Of a stretch of 64,000 nt of DNA, positions 33,726 to 42,152 are shown one piece after another. Every line of letters begins with the position of its first letter. Positions within the stretch are counted from its first letter, which is position 1. The translations under genes were made by a program, and so were the position numbers. A model generated the notes under the pieces. It saw only the letters and a list, made by a program, of their open reading frames with translations. It did no database searches and had not been told where the DNA came from. Source of the stretch: Streptomyces decoyicus (GTDB lineage Bacteria > Actinomycetota > Actinomycetes > Streptomycetales > Streptomycetaceae); the NCBI RefSeq assembly GCF_019880305.1, contig NZ_CP082301.1:2480001-2544000 (forward strand), in the 5' to 3' direction.

Positions 33726-34134
33726 GGCGGACGAGTCGGCCTGTACGCCGGGTTCTGTCGCCCCCGGTCCTTGCGGGCCGAGGGGAGACGGCCATCCATC
33801 TAGGGCTGCCGTTGCCGGCAGCCTCGTGCGGTCTACCCGCGGACTCGGGCGGGCAGCCCTCAGTCGTCCGCGCAGAGACATCAGCCGATGTCTCCTCTTG
33901 ACCTTGCTCCAGGTGGGGTTTACCTAGCCCTCCGAGTCACCTCGGAGGCTGGTGGTCTCTTACACCACCGTTTCACCCTTACCCGGTCCTTGCGGTCCGG
34001 GCGGTCTGTTTTCTGTGGCACTGTCCCGCGGGTCACCCCGGGTGGGCGTTACCCACCACCTTGCCCTGTGGAGCCCGGACGTTCCTCGGGGGGACCGTAG
34101 ATCCCCACGCGGCCGTCCGGCCGGCTCGTCCGCC
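33726..34134 (-). ncRNA. rnpB: RNase P RNA (type A, actinobacterial)
   Basis: The catalytic RNA of ribonuclease P, which matures tRNA 5' ends. It is read on the minus strand, about 409 nt. Terminal P1 pairing is visible: GGCGGACGAG at the 5' end (34125-34134) with CTCGTCCGCC at the 3' end (33726-33735). Conserved core elements include GGCAAGGTGGTGGGTAAC and ACAGAAAACAGACCGCC near the 5' side, GGTAAGGGTGAAACGGTG, AGAGACCACCAG, and the 3' universal stretch ACAGAACCCGGCGTACAGG. These are the standard CR-I to CR-V regions. Position between regulators fits its usual monocistronic state. Confidence 0.96.
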
Positions 34135-34143
34135 GTGCCGACC

Positions 34144-34149
34144 ATGCTA
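34144..34149 (-). promoter_or_regulatory. rnpB -10 element
   Basis: TAGCAT on the minus strand lies 9 bases before the predicted 5' end of rnpB. No good -35 is visible at 17-19 bases, so only the -10 is called. Confidence 0.45.
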
Positions 34150-34229
34150 CCCGTAGGGGGCACCGCCCCTCGCCGGGCTGCCCCCGGTTCCCTCCCGAAG
34201 CTCTTTCCGGCGCTCCCCCGGATTCGCCC

Positions 34230-34266
34230 TTGACCTTGTCGCAGCGGCAACGTTTGTACTGGGCAC
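34230..34266 (+). promoter_or_regulatory. MerR-type promoter with 19-bp spacer, leaderless
   Basis: TTGACC (34230-34235) and TGTACT (34255-34260) are 19 bases apart, the long spacing typical of MerR-controlled promoters. The spacer carries an imperfect dyad, CCTTG...GGCAACG. The expected start of transcription falls at or within a base of ATG 34267 and no ribosome site exists, so the mRNA is probably leaderless and autoregulated. Confidence 0.65.
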
Positions 34267-35079
34267 ATGAGAATCGGTGAGCTCGCAGGCCTGATCGGCG
34301 TCAGCACCCGTGCCGTACGCCACTACCACCACCTCGGACTGCTGCCCGAGCCGGAACGCCGCGCCAACGGCTACCGGGAATACGGGCTGCGGGACGCGGT
34401 CACGCTCGCGCGGGTGCGCCGGCTGACGGAGCTGGGGCTCGGGCTGGACGAGGTGCGGGACGTCCTCGCCGACGACGCCGGGCGCGAGCTGCGCGAGGTG
34501 CTGGCCGAACTGGACGCGGATCTGGCCCGCCAGGAGGAGGAGATCCGGGCCCGGCGGAGCCGGCTGGCGGCGGTGCGGCGGCAGGCGGACGAGCACGGCG
34601 GGCTGCCCGCCGAGGGCCCCGTGTCGGACGAACTGGCGGCGCTCTTCGCGCAGATGGCCCGCACCTCGGCCGCGCGCTCCGGTCCGGAGCCCGCGATGGC
34701 GGCGAAGGAGCGGGAGGTGCTGGCGCTGCTCGAATCGACGGGTGGCGAGGGAGGGAACAAGCGGATGGTGGAGCTGCTCGCGGAGATGACCGCGGCACCG
34801 GGGGCGATGGACCGGACGTACGAGGTGTACGGGCTGCTCGATGCGCTGGCGGAGGCGGAGACGGATGATCCGCGGGTGGAACAGGCCGCGCAGGCACTCG
34901 CCGACTGCATTCCGGACGCGGTGATCGCCGCGCTCGGCCGGGAGCACTGGGAGCGGGCGGCCGGGGCGGGCGCGGAGGCGGACGGCGGCTTCATGGCGGC
35001 CTACTACGCGCAGTTCACGCCCGCGCAGGCCCAGGCCGTACGCAGGGCGATCCAGCTGCTCACGGAGCGTGTGGGGTGA
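34267..35079 (+). CDS. MerR family transcriptional regulator
   Basis: A 270-residue regulator. The N-terminal winged helix is clear (MRIGELAGLIGVSTRAVRHY, then HHLGLLPEPERRANGYREYG, residues 1-42), followed by a long coiled-coil dimerisation helix (about 75-115) rich in Glu and Arg. The C-terminal ~150 residues are helical with no recognised ligand domain (not TipAS-like). It lacks metal-binding cysteines, so an organic ligand or drug is more likely than a metal. It overlaps the next gene by 4 bases. The MerR-type promoter directly upstream suggests self-control. Confidence 0.9.
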   Translation: MRIGELAGLIGVSTRAVRHYHHLGLLPEPERRANGYREYGLRDAVTLARVRRLTELGLGLDEVRDVLADDAGRELREVLAELDADLARQEEEIRARRSRLAAVRRQADEHGGLPAEGPVSDELAALFAQMARTSAARSGPEPAMAAKEREVLALLESTGGEGGNKRMVELLAEMTAAPGAMDRTYEVYGLLDALAEAETDDPRVEQAAQALADCIPDAVIAALGREHWERAAGAGAEADGGFMAAYYAQFTPAQAQAVRRAIQLLTERVG

Positions 35080-35747
35080 GCCGGGGGACAGCACTGCGCC
35101 GGCTGGCCGCCCATGAGGCGCGGTGGCAGATCAGCCTGGGACGGTGGGTGGCGCGGCAGCGGATCGGCGTGGCGCCGGGCGACCTGGCCCTGGGGTATGC
35201 GGCGGCCCAGGCGGCGCTCGTGTACGGGCTCACGTTCGTGTGTGTGGTGGAGACGGTCGGGGTCAGCGTGCTGCTCGCCGGTCTTCCGGGGGTGCACGCG
35301 GTGATGCTGGTCGTCGACGTCTACACGGTGCTGACGATCCTGGGGTTCCAGGCCGCGGCGGTCACCCGGCCGCATGTCCTGACGGCGGACACGCTGTGGC
35401 TGCGGGACGGTGCGCGCCGGGAGATACGGATACCGCTGGAGCGGATCGCTGCCGTCCGCTACGACCTCCGGTTCACCACGGCGCCGGAGAAGGACGGTGA
35501 CGAGGTGGCGGAGCTGAGGGTCGGCGGCCAGACCTCGGTCACCGTCGAGCTGTCCGAACCGGTCGTGGCCGTCCGGCTGTTGGGGCAGCGGGAGACAGTG
35601 CGGACGGTGCGGTTCCATGCCGACGACGCGCGGGCGGCGGTGGCGGCCCTGCGGGCCCGGCTGACGGAGGCGGGCGGCGGCGCGGCGACGGAGAAGGGCC
35701 GGGACACATCGCCGGAGACGGGCGGGGCCGCGGTCAGGCAGGGGTGA
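35076..35747 (+). CDS. membrane protein of unknown function
   Basis: A 223-residue protein starting at a GTG that overlaps the MerR stop. Two hydrophobic segments (about residues 42-68 and 70-95: AALVYGLTFVCVVETVGVS, and GVHAVMLVVDVYTVLTILGF) are followed by a soluble C-terminal half with beta-rich PH-like character (LWLRDGARREIRIPLERIAAV, then VRLLGQRETVRTVRF). The tail is Gly/Thr-rich. It resembles bacterial PH-type membrane proteins only loosely. Coupling to the MerR gene suggests it is the regulator's target. It converges on the RNB gene, overlapping it by 14 bases. Confidence 0.75.
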   Translation: MSRGTALRRLAAHEARWQISLGRWVARQRIGVAPGDLALGYAAAQAALVYGLTFVCVVETVGVSVLLAGLPGVHAVMLVVDVYTVLTILGFQAAAVTRPHVLTADTLWLRDGARREIRIPLERIAAVRYDLRFTTAPEKDGDEVAELRVGGQTSVTVELSEPVVAVRLLGQRETVRTVRFHADDARAAVAALRARLTEAGGGAATEKGRDTSPETGGAAVRQG

Positions 35748-37218
35748 AGCGGACCGGGTGGCGGCCCGGTTCGGCTTCGGCGAGGCGGACCGGGATGCGG
35801 CGGCCGAGGGGCAGCGCGGGGCCTTCCGGGGCGGCTTCGACGGTCCCGATGACGGCCGGGTCGTAGAGGTGGACGGTGCCGTGGGTGGGGTCCTTCTCCT
35901 CGATCTCGACGACCAGCGCCTCGAAGACCTCGCCGACCCGGTCCCGCAGCAGCGCCGCCTCGACGAGGTCGACACAGGACCGCTCCACCAGGTTGGCGCG
36001 CTGGGTGCCGGTCTCCATCTCACGGGGCAGGGCGGGCAGCGCACTGCGCACCCACTCGGCCGGTTCGAGGCCGGCCGAGGCGGCCAGGCACAGCTCGGAG
36101 GTGTAGCGGTCGGCCAGCCGCCGCAGCGGCGCGGTGGCATGCGCGTACGGGGCGGCCACCGCGGCGTGCACCGCCTCGGAGGCCTGGGGCGCGGTGCCGT
36201 CGAAGACGGTGTAGCCGGCGCCGCGCAGCAGGGCGGTGCACTCCTGGAGGAACGCGGCGTGGGCGGGACGCCGCGGGTCGAGCGTGCGGATCAGCGCCGC
36301 GTACGAGGTGTGGTGGGGCCAGTCGACACCGAGGGCGCGGGCGGTCAGCCGGAGCCGGGCGACCGAGCCGTCAGGGGCGGTGGGCAGCGTACGGAGGATG
36401 CCGGTGCCGGAGGCGAGCATCAGCTCGGCCGCGGCCATGCCGGTGAGCAGGGAGATCTGCGCGTTCCAGCCGTAGGCCGGGAGCGGGGCGCGGTATTCGA
36501 GGGTGTAGCACCCGTCCCGCTCGACGATCTCCTGCTCGGGGACGTTCAGGGAGATCGCGCCCCGGTCGACCTCCAGCTTCTCCCGCAGCAGCCCGATCTC
36601 GCGGAGCAGGGCGAGCGGTTCCTCGGCCGTCCCGTCGTCGAGGATCCGCTGGACTCCGGCGTAGTCCAGCTTGGCACGGGAGCGGACCAGGGCGCGGCGT
36701 ACGGAGGCGGCGGCCAGGGCCCCGTCCGCGTCCAGGTCGAGCTGCCACAGGACAGCCGGGCGGTCCCGGTCGGGCAGCAGGCTGGCGGCTCCCTCGCTCA
36801 GCACATGCGGATGCAGCGGCACCCGCTCGTCGGGGAAGTAGAGGGTCGTCACGCGGTGGTGCGCCTCGGCGTCCAGGGCGCCGCCGGGTGTCACGAAGGA
36901 GGCGACATCGGCGATGGCGTAGTGGACGCGGTAGCCCCCGCCGGGGCGCCGGGACAGGAACATGGCCTGGTCGAGGTCGAGGGAGCCGGGCGGGTCGAGG
37001 GTGAAGAGGGGGAGCTCGGTGGCGTCCTCCAGGGTGTGCTCGGTCGCCACCGCGCCGTCGGCCGCCAGGATCCGCGGGGCGCGGGCTGCGCTGTCCGCCT
37101 CGGCCTGTGCCGTGGGCGGGAAGTGGTCCGGGATTTCCAGCTTCCCGCGCAGCTCACGCAGCGCGACGCGCAGCGGGGCCTCGGCTGCGTCGGTCACATG
37201 CATATGGAGACGGGGCAT
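35734..37218 (-). CDS. RNB-domain 3'-5' exoribonuclease (RNase II/R-like)
   Basis: A 494-residue protein. The RNB catalytic region carries the Mg-binding acidic cluster DPPGSLDLDQAM, then YRVHYAIADVASFV, LYFPDERVPLHP, and later PYAHATAPLRRLADRY, the conserved end of the RNB fold. It lacks the long N-terminal cold-shock domains of RNase R, which is usual for actinobacterial single RNB proteins. It degrades RNA processively from 3' ends. The start is ATG 37218; ATG 37203 is a near alternative. Its 3' end overlaps the convergent membrane-protein gene. Confidence 0.9.
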   Translation of the reverse strand: MPRLHMHVTDAAEAPLRVALRELRGKLEIPDHFPPTAQAEADSAARAPRILAADGAVATEHTLEDATELPLFTLDPPGSLDLDQAMFLSRRPGGGYRVHYAIADVASFVTPGGALDAEAHHRVTTLYFPDERVPLHPHVLSEGAASLLPDRDRPAVLWQLDLDADGALAAASVRRALVRSRAKLDYAGVQRILDDGTAEEPLALLREIGLLREKLEVDRGAISLNVPEQEIVERDGCYTLEYRAPLPAYGWNAQISLLTGMAAAELMLASGTGILRTLPTAPDGSVARLRLTARALGVDWPHHTSYAALIRTLDPRRPAHAAFLQECTALLRGAGYTVFDGTAPQASEAVHAAVAAPYAHATAPLRRLADRYTSELCLAASAGLEPAEWVRSALPALPREMETGTQRANLVERSCVDLVEAALLRDRVGEVFEALVVEIEEKDPTHGTVHLYDPAVIGTVEAAPEGPALPLGRRIPVRLAEAEPGRHPVRFTPA

Positions 37219-37376
37219 GAAGTCGAGCGTATGGCGGGCGGCCGTTCCCGGCGCGGCGTGCGGGCGGCGGCCCCGGGCCGCACGGGGCGGCTCGCGGGTT
37301 CTCCGTCCGCCCGTCGCAGGCCATACGCTTTCCCGGGGCCGCATCCCCGCCCGTACCGCCGTGAAGGAGAAACACC

Positions 37377-38174
37377 GTGCTCGTGCTGTTGCCGCCGTCC
37401 GAAGGGAAGGCCACGGGAGCGGCCGGGGCGCCGCTGGACGCCGGTGCGCTGTCGCTGCCGGGGCTGGCCGCCTCGCGTGCGGCGGTGCTGGAGGAGCTGG
37501 TCGAGCTGTGCGCGGCGGACGAGACCAAGGCCCAGGAGGTGCTCGGGCTCAGCGAGGGCCTCAAGGGCGAGATCGCCAAGAACGCGGGGCTGCGGACGGC
37601 CGGGACGCGGCCGGCCGGGGAGATCTACACCGGGGTGCTCTATGACGCGCTCGGCCTGGCCTCTCTGGACGCGGCGGCGCGGAAGCGGGCCGAGCGGTCG
37701 CTGCTGGTGTTCTCGGGGCTGTGGGGCGCCGTACGGATCGGCGACCGCATTCCCTCCTACCGCTGCTCGATGGGCGTGAAGCTGCCGGGGCTCGGTGCGC
37801 TGGGTGCTTACTGGCGGGCGCCGATGGCGGAGGTGATGCCCGCGGTCGCCGGAGAGGGACTGGTGCTGGATCTGCGGTCGGCGGCGTATGCGACGGCCTG
37901 GAAGCCCAAGGGCGAGGTGGCCGGGCGTACCGCGACGGTGCGGGTGCTCCAGTCGAAGACCGTGGCCGGGGTGGAGAAGCGGACGGTGGTCAGCCACTTC
38001 AACAAGGCGACCAAGGGGCGGCTGGTGCGGGAGCTGCTGACGGCGGGGCTGGAGCCGGCGGGTCCCGCGGAGCTGGTGGAGGCGCTGCGGGGGCTGGGCT
38101 ATGCGGTGGAGGCGGAGCCTCCTGCGAAGGACGGCAAGGCGTGGGCCGTCGATGTGATCGTGACGGAGCTGTAG
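37377..38174 (+). CDS. yaaA: YaaA/UPF0246 family peroxide stress protein
   Basis: A 265-residue YaaA homologue. The signature LLPPSEGK is at residues 3-11 and the fold continues with FSGLWGAVRIGDRIPSYR and SHFNKATKGRLVREL, all conserved in the family. E. coli YaaA limits free iron and DNA damage under hydrogen peroxide and binds DNA. GTG 37377 has AAGGAGA 6 nt upstream. It is divergent from the RNB nuclease. Confidence 0.92.
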   Translation: MLVLLPPSEGKATGAAGAPLDAGALSLPGLAASRAAVLEELVELCAADETKAQEVLGLSEGLKGEIAKNAGLRTAGTRPAGEIYTGVLYDALGLASLDAAARKRAERSLLVFSGLWGAVRIGDRIPSYRCSMGVKLPGLGALGAYWRAPMAEVMPAVAGEGLVLDLRSAAYATAWKPKGEVAGRTATVRVLQSKTVAGVEKRTVVSHFNKATKGRLVRELLTAGLEPAGPAELVEALRGLGYAVEAEPPAKDGKAWAVDVIVTEL

Positions 38175-38205
38175 GGCGCACCCGCAGGGCTGATGTTGCA
38201 GCATG

Positions 38206-38221
38206 CGCAACGTTCGTTGCG
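38206..38221. promoter_or_regulatory. palindrome upstream of aldolase gene
   Basis: CGCAACG and CGTTGCG form perfect 7-bp arms around TT. An overlapping half (GTTGCA...TGCGCAAC) lies just left. Such GTTGC-type sites are bound by IclR- and GntR-like regulators, which often control KDPG aldolase genes. The position 24 bases before ATG 38245 fits an operator. Confidence 0.5.
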
Positions 38222-38244
38222 GAGGGTGGGCGAGTGGGCGCACT

Positions 38245-38988
38245 ATGGGCGGCGTGACTCGCGCCGCCTCCTCCCCCGATCCCTCCACTCCTCCCCCGCT
38301 CCCGGCTTCACCTGAGCGGGGGGACCCCGATGAGCAGGCGGGACCCCCGTCCAAGCCCTCGCCTTCTCCCACCTCCTCGGTACTCGGGCTCGCCCCCGTC
38401 ATTCCCGTCGTCGTGCTGCACGAGGCGGCCGACGCCGTACCGCTCGCCCGTGCGCTCGTCGCGGGCGGGCTGCCCGCGATCGAGGTGACCCTGCGGACGC
38501 CCGCCGCGCTGGACGCGATCCGGGCCGTCACCGACGAGGTCCCCGAGGCGGTGATCGGCGCGGGCACCCTGCTCACCCCCGGCCAGGTCGAGGCGGCCCT
38601 GACGGCCGGCTCCCGCTTCCTGGTGAGTCCGGGCTGGTCACCGCGGCTGCTGGGTGCGATGAAGGACTCCGGTGTGCCGTTCCTGCCGGGCGTCTCGACG
38701 GCCTCGGAGGTGGTGACCCTGCTGGAGGAGGGCATCACCGAGATGAAGTTCTTCCCGGCCGAGGCGGCGGGCGGCACCGCCTACCTCAAGTCGCTGGCCG
38801 CGCCGCTGCCGCAGGCCCGCTTCTGCCCGACCGGCGGCATCGGCCTGGCCTCGGCGCCGTCCTATCTGGCGCTGCCGAACGTCGGCTGCGTCGGCGGCAC
38901 CTGGATGCTGCCGGACGAGGCGCTGGCCGCGAAGGACTGGGACCGGGTGCGCCGGCTCGCCCGGGAGGCGGCGGCACTGGCGGCCTGA
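38245..38988 (+). CDS. KDPG/4-hydroxy-2-oxoglutarate aldolase (Eda-like)
   Basis: A class I aldolase of about 247 residues from ATG 38245. The core begins only at LGLAPVIPVVVLHEAADAV. The catalytic Glu is in LPAIEVTLRT and the Schiff-base Lys in EMKFFPAE; CPTGGI binds phosphate. It cleaves 2-keto-3-deoxy-6-phosphogluconate or 4-hydroxy-2-oxoglutarate to pyruvate. About 45 extra N-terminal residues are Pro/Ser-rich and read through a hairpin repeat, so they are unusual. GTG 38254 is another possible start, and an upstream ATG at 38203 would overlap the palindrome at 38206-38221. Confidence 0.85.
   Translation: MGGVTRAASSPDPSTPPPLPASPERGDPDEQAGPPSKPSPSPTSSVLGLAPVIPVVVLHEAADAVPLARALVAGGLPAIEVTLRTPAALDAIRAVTDEVPEAVIGAGTLLTPGQVEAALTAGSRFLVSPGWSPRLLGAMKDSGVPFLPGVSTASEVVTLLEEGITEMKFFPAEAAGGTAYLKSLAAPLPQARFCPTGGIGLASAPSYLALPNVGCVGGTWMLPDEALAAKDWDRVRRLAREAAALAA
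38292..38324. repeat. GC-rich inverted repeat inside aldolase 5' end
   Basis: TCCCCCGCTC (38292-38301) pairs with GAGCGGGGGGA (38314-38324) around CGGCTTC-containing loop sequence. The arrangement resembles the widespread Streptomyces hairpin repeat (TCCCCCGCTC...GAGCGGGGGGACCCC) usually found between genes. Confidence 0.6.
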
Positions 38989-39003
38989 GGGCCGGACGCG
39001 CGC

Positions 39004-39053
39004 ACGGGAAGGGCCCGGCACTCCGGTGGTCGGTGTGCCGGGCCCTTTCCCGT
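39004..39053. terminator. strong hairpin between convergent aldolase and RNase H genes
   Basis: ACGGGAAGGGCCCGGCAC (39004-39021) pairs with 39035-39053 with only one bulged base across a 13-base loop. It lies 16 bases after the aldolase stop and before the convergent RNase H gene stop. Confidence 0.85.
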
Positions 39054-39112
39054 ACCTGCCTGGCGTACTGCGCTCCCGAAGGCGCCCGCTCGTGACGCCG
39101 CGACGAGGGGCG

Positions 39113-40303
39113 CTATCGCAGATGCGAGGTGTCGTTCAGCAGTCGCAGCGAGGCGTTGCCGTCGGAGTAGTACGCGACGACGGAGAGCGACGCCGCGGAC
39201 AGCTCCATCCGGAACAGCGACTCCGGCGGGGCGCCCAGCGCCAGCCGGACCAGCGTCTTGACCGGGGTGACGTGCGTGACCAGCAGGACGGTCTTGCCCG
39301 CGTACCGGGCGAGGAGCTTGTCGCGGGCGACGGCGACGCGGCGGGCGACCGTCGCGAAGGACTCGCCGCCTCCGGTGGGCGCCACCTTGGCGGAGCCGAG
39401 CCAGGCGTCGAGGTCGTCCGGGTAACGCTCCTGCACCTCGGCGAAGGTCAGTCCCTCCCACGCCCCGAAGTCGGTCTCGCGCAGGCCCTCCTCGATACGG
39501 ACCTCCAGACCGAGCCGGTCCGCGACCGCCCCTGCGGTCTCCCGGCAGCGCCGCAGCGGTGAGCTGACGATGGCCTGGATCGTGCCGCGGGCGGCGAGGC
39601 CGGCGGCGGTCGCCTCGGCTTGCCGGCGCCCGGCGGCGGAGAGTGCGGGGTCGGTGCCGCCGCTGCCGGAGAAGCGCTTCTCCGGCGTCAGGGGGGTCTC
39701 GCCGTGCCGCAGCAGGACGAAGGTCGAGGGCGGGCCGACATCGGGGCCCCAGCCGACCGACGGGGCGCTCGCGGACACGGTCTCCTCCGCCGTGTCCGCG
39801 GCCTCGTCGGCGGCCTGTGCGGCGGCGCTGCGGGCGGGCACCGCGGCGGTGGCGAGCGCCGCCCTGGAGTCGCGCGGCTCCCACTGCCTGCCGATCTTCC
39901 CGGCGTCCATCGCCTCGTTGGCGAGCCGGTCGGCGTGCTTGTTCTGCGCGCGGGGGATCCACTCGTAGGTGACCTGGCCGGACGGGAAGACCGAGCCGGC
40001 CTCGGTGGCCAGCGGCTTCATGTCCGGGTGCTTGATCTTCCAGCGGCCCGACATCTGCTCGACGACGAGCTTGGAGTCCATCCGCACCCGGATACGGGCC
40101 TGCGGGTCGAGCGCATGCGCCGCCCGCAGACCGGCCACCAGGCCCTTGTACTCGGCGACGTTGTTGGTGGCGGTACCGATGAACTCGGCGGCCTCGGCCA
40201 GCGCCTCGCCCGTCTCCGGGTCGAGGACGACCGCGCCGTAGCCGGCCGGCCCCGGGTTGCCCCGGGACCCGCCGTCCGCCTCGACGATCAGCGTGCGCGA
40301 CAC
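39113..40303 (-). CDS. bifunctional RNase H / acid phosphatase (CobC-like) fusion
   Basis: A 396-residue fusion typical of actinobacteria. Residues 1-135 are an RNase HI domain with the acidic residues of VEADGGSRGNPG, AEYKGL, VRMDSKLV and NKHADRLA. A low-complexity linker (about 150-190) leads to a histidine phosphatase domain with LLRHGETPLTPEKRFSG and later TDFGAWEG and VTHVTPVK. The mycobacterial homologue Rv2228c has both RNA:DNA hybrid cleavage and alpha-ribazole phosphatase-type activity. It is followed closely, 3 bases apart, by the zinc-ribbon gene upstream in the same direction, so they are one operon with Nif3. Confidence 0.93.
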   Translation of the reverse strand: MSRTLIVEADGGSRGNPGPAGYGAVVLDPETGEALAEAAEFIGTATNNVAEYKGLVAGLRAAHALDPQARIRVRMDSKLVVEQMSGRWKIKHPDMKPLATEAGSVFPSGQVTYEWIPRAQNKHADRLANEAMDAGKIGRQWEPRDSRAALATAAVPARSAAAQAADEAADTAEETVSASAPSVGWGPDVGPPSTFVLLRHGETPLTPEKRFSGSGGTDPALSAAGRRQAEATAAGLAARGTIQAIVSSPLRRCRETAGAVADRLGLEVRIEEGLRETDFGAWEGLTFAEVQERYPDDLDAWLGSAKVAPTGGGESFATVARRVAVARDKLLARYAGKTVLLVTHVTPVKTLVRLALGAPPESLFRMELSAASLSVVAYYSDGNASLRLLNDTSHLR

Positions 40304-40306
40304 GGC

Positions 40307-41050
40307 CTACAAGCCCGAGTCGGGCGTACGGACCAGGATGCGGCTGCAGTTCTCGCAGCGCAGCACGGCGTCGGCGGCGGCCGCCCGCACATCGTTGACC
40401 TCGGTGATGTTCAGCTCCAGCCGGCAGCCCTCGCAGCGGCGCTGGAAGAGACGGGCAGCGCCGACGCCGCCCTCCTTCGCGCGGATCTTGTCGTAGAGCT
40501 TGAGCAGATCGGCCGGGATGTCGGCGACGGTCAGCTCGCGCTCCTTGGTGACCGTGGCGCGCTCGGCGTCGATCTCGGCGTAGGCGGCGTCCCGGCGGGT
40601 GGCGGCGTCGTCGACCTTGGCCTGGATTGCCTCGACCCGGCCGGTGAGCTCGGTGACCCGCTCCTGGGCGCTCTCGCGACGCTCCATGACCTCCAGGACG
40701 ACGTCCTCCAGGTCGCCCTGGCGCTTGGCCAGCGAGGTCAGTTCGCGCTGGAGGTTCTCCAGGTCCTTGGGGGAGGTGACGGCGCCGGAGTCCAGGCGCT
40801 TCTGGTCGCGGGCGGCGCGCTGGCGCACCTGGTCCACGTCCTGCTCGGCCTTGGTCTGCTCGCGGCTGGTGTCGCTCTCCTCGGTCTGCGCGGCGACGAG
40901 CAGGTCGCGCTGCTGGATGAGGTCGGCCTCCAGGGTCTGCAGCTCGGCCAGCTCGGGCAGGTTGTTGCGGCGGTGGGCGAGCTGGGTGAGCCGGACATCC
41001 AGGGCCTGGATGTCCAGAAGGCGGATCTGGTCGGCGGGCGCGGCGTTCAG
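40307..41050 (-). CDS. coiled-coil C4-type zinc-ribbon protein, probable CTG start
   Basis: A 247-residue protein. A long antiparallel coiled coil (about residues 10-180, rich in Glu, Arg and Gln) ends in a zinc ribbon with two CxxC pairs, CEGC and CENC. This family (formerly DUF164) is conserved in actinobacteria, next to Nif3 and RNase H genes, and its role is unclear. The conserved beginning NAAPADQIRLLDIQALD follows a CTG codon at 41050. AGGAG lies 7 nt upstream and the CTG overlaps the Nif3 stop as CTGA, exactly like ATGA coupling. No in-frame ATG, GTG or TTG lies near it. Confidence 0.87.
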   Translation of the reverse strand: MNAAPADQIRLLDIQALDVRLTQLAHRRNNLPELAELQTLEADLIQQRDLLVAAQTEESDTSREQTKAEQDVDQVRQRAARDQKRLDSGAVTSPKDLENLQRELTSLAKRQGDLEDVVLEVMERRESAQERVTELTGRVEAIQAKVDDAATRRDAAYAEIDAERATVTKERELTVADIPADLLKLYDKIRAKEGGVGAARLFQRRCEGCRLELNITEVNDVRAAAADAVLRCENCSRILVRTPDSGL

Positions 41051-41922
41051 CGTGGGGCTCCTGTGGTGTGGGTCGGGGCGAAGACGGGGGTGGAGGCCGC
41101 GTGGGCGGTCCAGGGGTCGGTGACCGTACGGGAGACATGCGTGCGCAGTCCCCAGTCGTGCCGGTCGGAGACCGCGTCGAGCTGGGCCGCGGCCTGCTCG
41201 CACCACGGCCATTCGGTGGCCCAGTGGGCGGCGTCGAGCAGCGCCGGAGGGCTGTTCCGTGCGTCCTGTGTGGCCTCGGAGGCCGGGTGGTGGCGCAGGT
41301 CGGCGGTGAGGAAGGCGTCCACACCTGCCGCCCGTACGTCATCGAAGAGGCTGTCACCGGAGCCGCCGGAGACGGCGATGGTCCGGATCTCGCGGTCCGG
41401 GTCGCCGGCCGCCCGGATGCCCTGCGCGGTGGCGGGCAGCCGGCCTGCGACGTACGACGCGAGGTCGGCGAGGGTCATCGGATGCGTCAGCTCGCAGATC
41501 CGGCCCAGGCCGCGGCGGCCTGCCGGATTGCTCGGGTCCGGGACCAACGGACCGACGATGCGCAGGTCCAGGGCGCCGGCCAGGGCGTCGGAGACACCGG
41601 GGTCGGCGGTGTCGGCGTTGGTGTGCGCGACGTGCAGGGCGATGTCGTGCTTGATGAGGGTGTGGACGACCTTGCCCTTGAAGGTCGAGGCCGCGACCGT
41701 CGTCGTACCCCGCAGATAGAGCGGGTGGTGGGTGACGAGGAGGTCGGCGCCGAGCTGCACCGCCTCGTCGACGATCTCCTGGACCGGGTCGACGGCGAAC
41801 AGCACCCGGCGCACCTCGGCGTCGGGATCTCCGCAGACCGTGCCGACGGCGTCCCACCCTTCGGCCCGCTCGGGGGGCCAGAGGGCGTCGAGCGCGGTGA
41901 GGACTTCAGACAGTACGGGCAC
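41047..41922 (-). CDS. Nif3-like dinuclear metal-binding protein (DUF34)
   Basis: A 291-residue NIF3/YbgI family protein. Metal ligands are in LVTHHPLYLRG (His-His) and in the downstream Asp/His segments (AHTNADTADPGV, then HWATEW near the C-terminus). Members form toroidal hexamers with two metals per subunit; a GTP cyclohydrolase I type 2 annotation is often applied but not proven. GTG 41922 begins PVLSEVLTALDALWPP, the normal start. It is first in the three-gene operon with the zinc-ribbon and RNase H/phosphatase genes. Confidence 0.92.
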   Translation of the reverse strand: MPVLSEVLTALDALWPPERAEGWDAVGTVCGDPDAEVRRVLFAVDPVQEIVDEAVQLGADLLVTHHPLYLRGTTTVAASTFKGKVVHTLIKHDIALHVAHTNADTADPGVSDALAGALDLRIVGPLVPDPSNPAGRRGLGRICELTHPMTLADLASYVAGRLPATAQGIRAAGDPDREIRTIAVSGGSGDSLFDDVRAAGVDAFLTADLRHHPASEATQDARNSPPALLDAAHWATEWPWCEQAAAQLDAVSDRHDWGLRTHVSRTVTDPWTAHAASTPVFAPTHTTGAPR

Positions 41923-42152
41923 GGGTGGAAGGTTACCTGCCAGCGGTGACTTGGCGCCGGGCCCTCGGGTCCTCTCCCCCGCCCCCTCCCCCTCGTCCGC
42001 CGCTCCCTTGCTTGAAACCTGAAGCACAATCGCCCCGTCGGGCACCGGCGAACCGGACAACTGCCACCCTTATGCGTGAAGTGTGGCAACTCCCGGCGAT
42101 CGGCCGGACGTGCGAAAACTACCTTCGGTTGCCGACTGGAGGTGACCACCCG

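Noticed and set aside
33726..34134. Protein-coding frames in the rnpB region
   Set aside because: The conserved RNase P RNA core and terminal pairing explain the sequence; open frames here are incidental.
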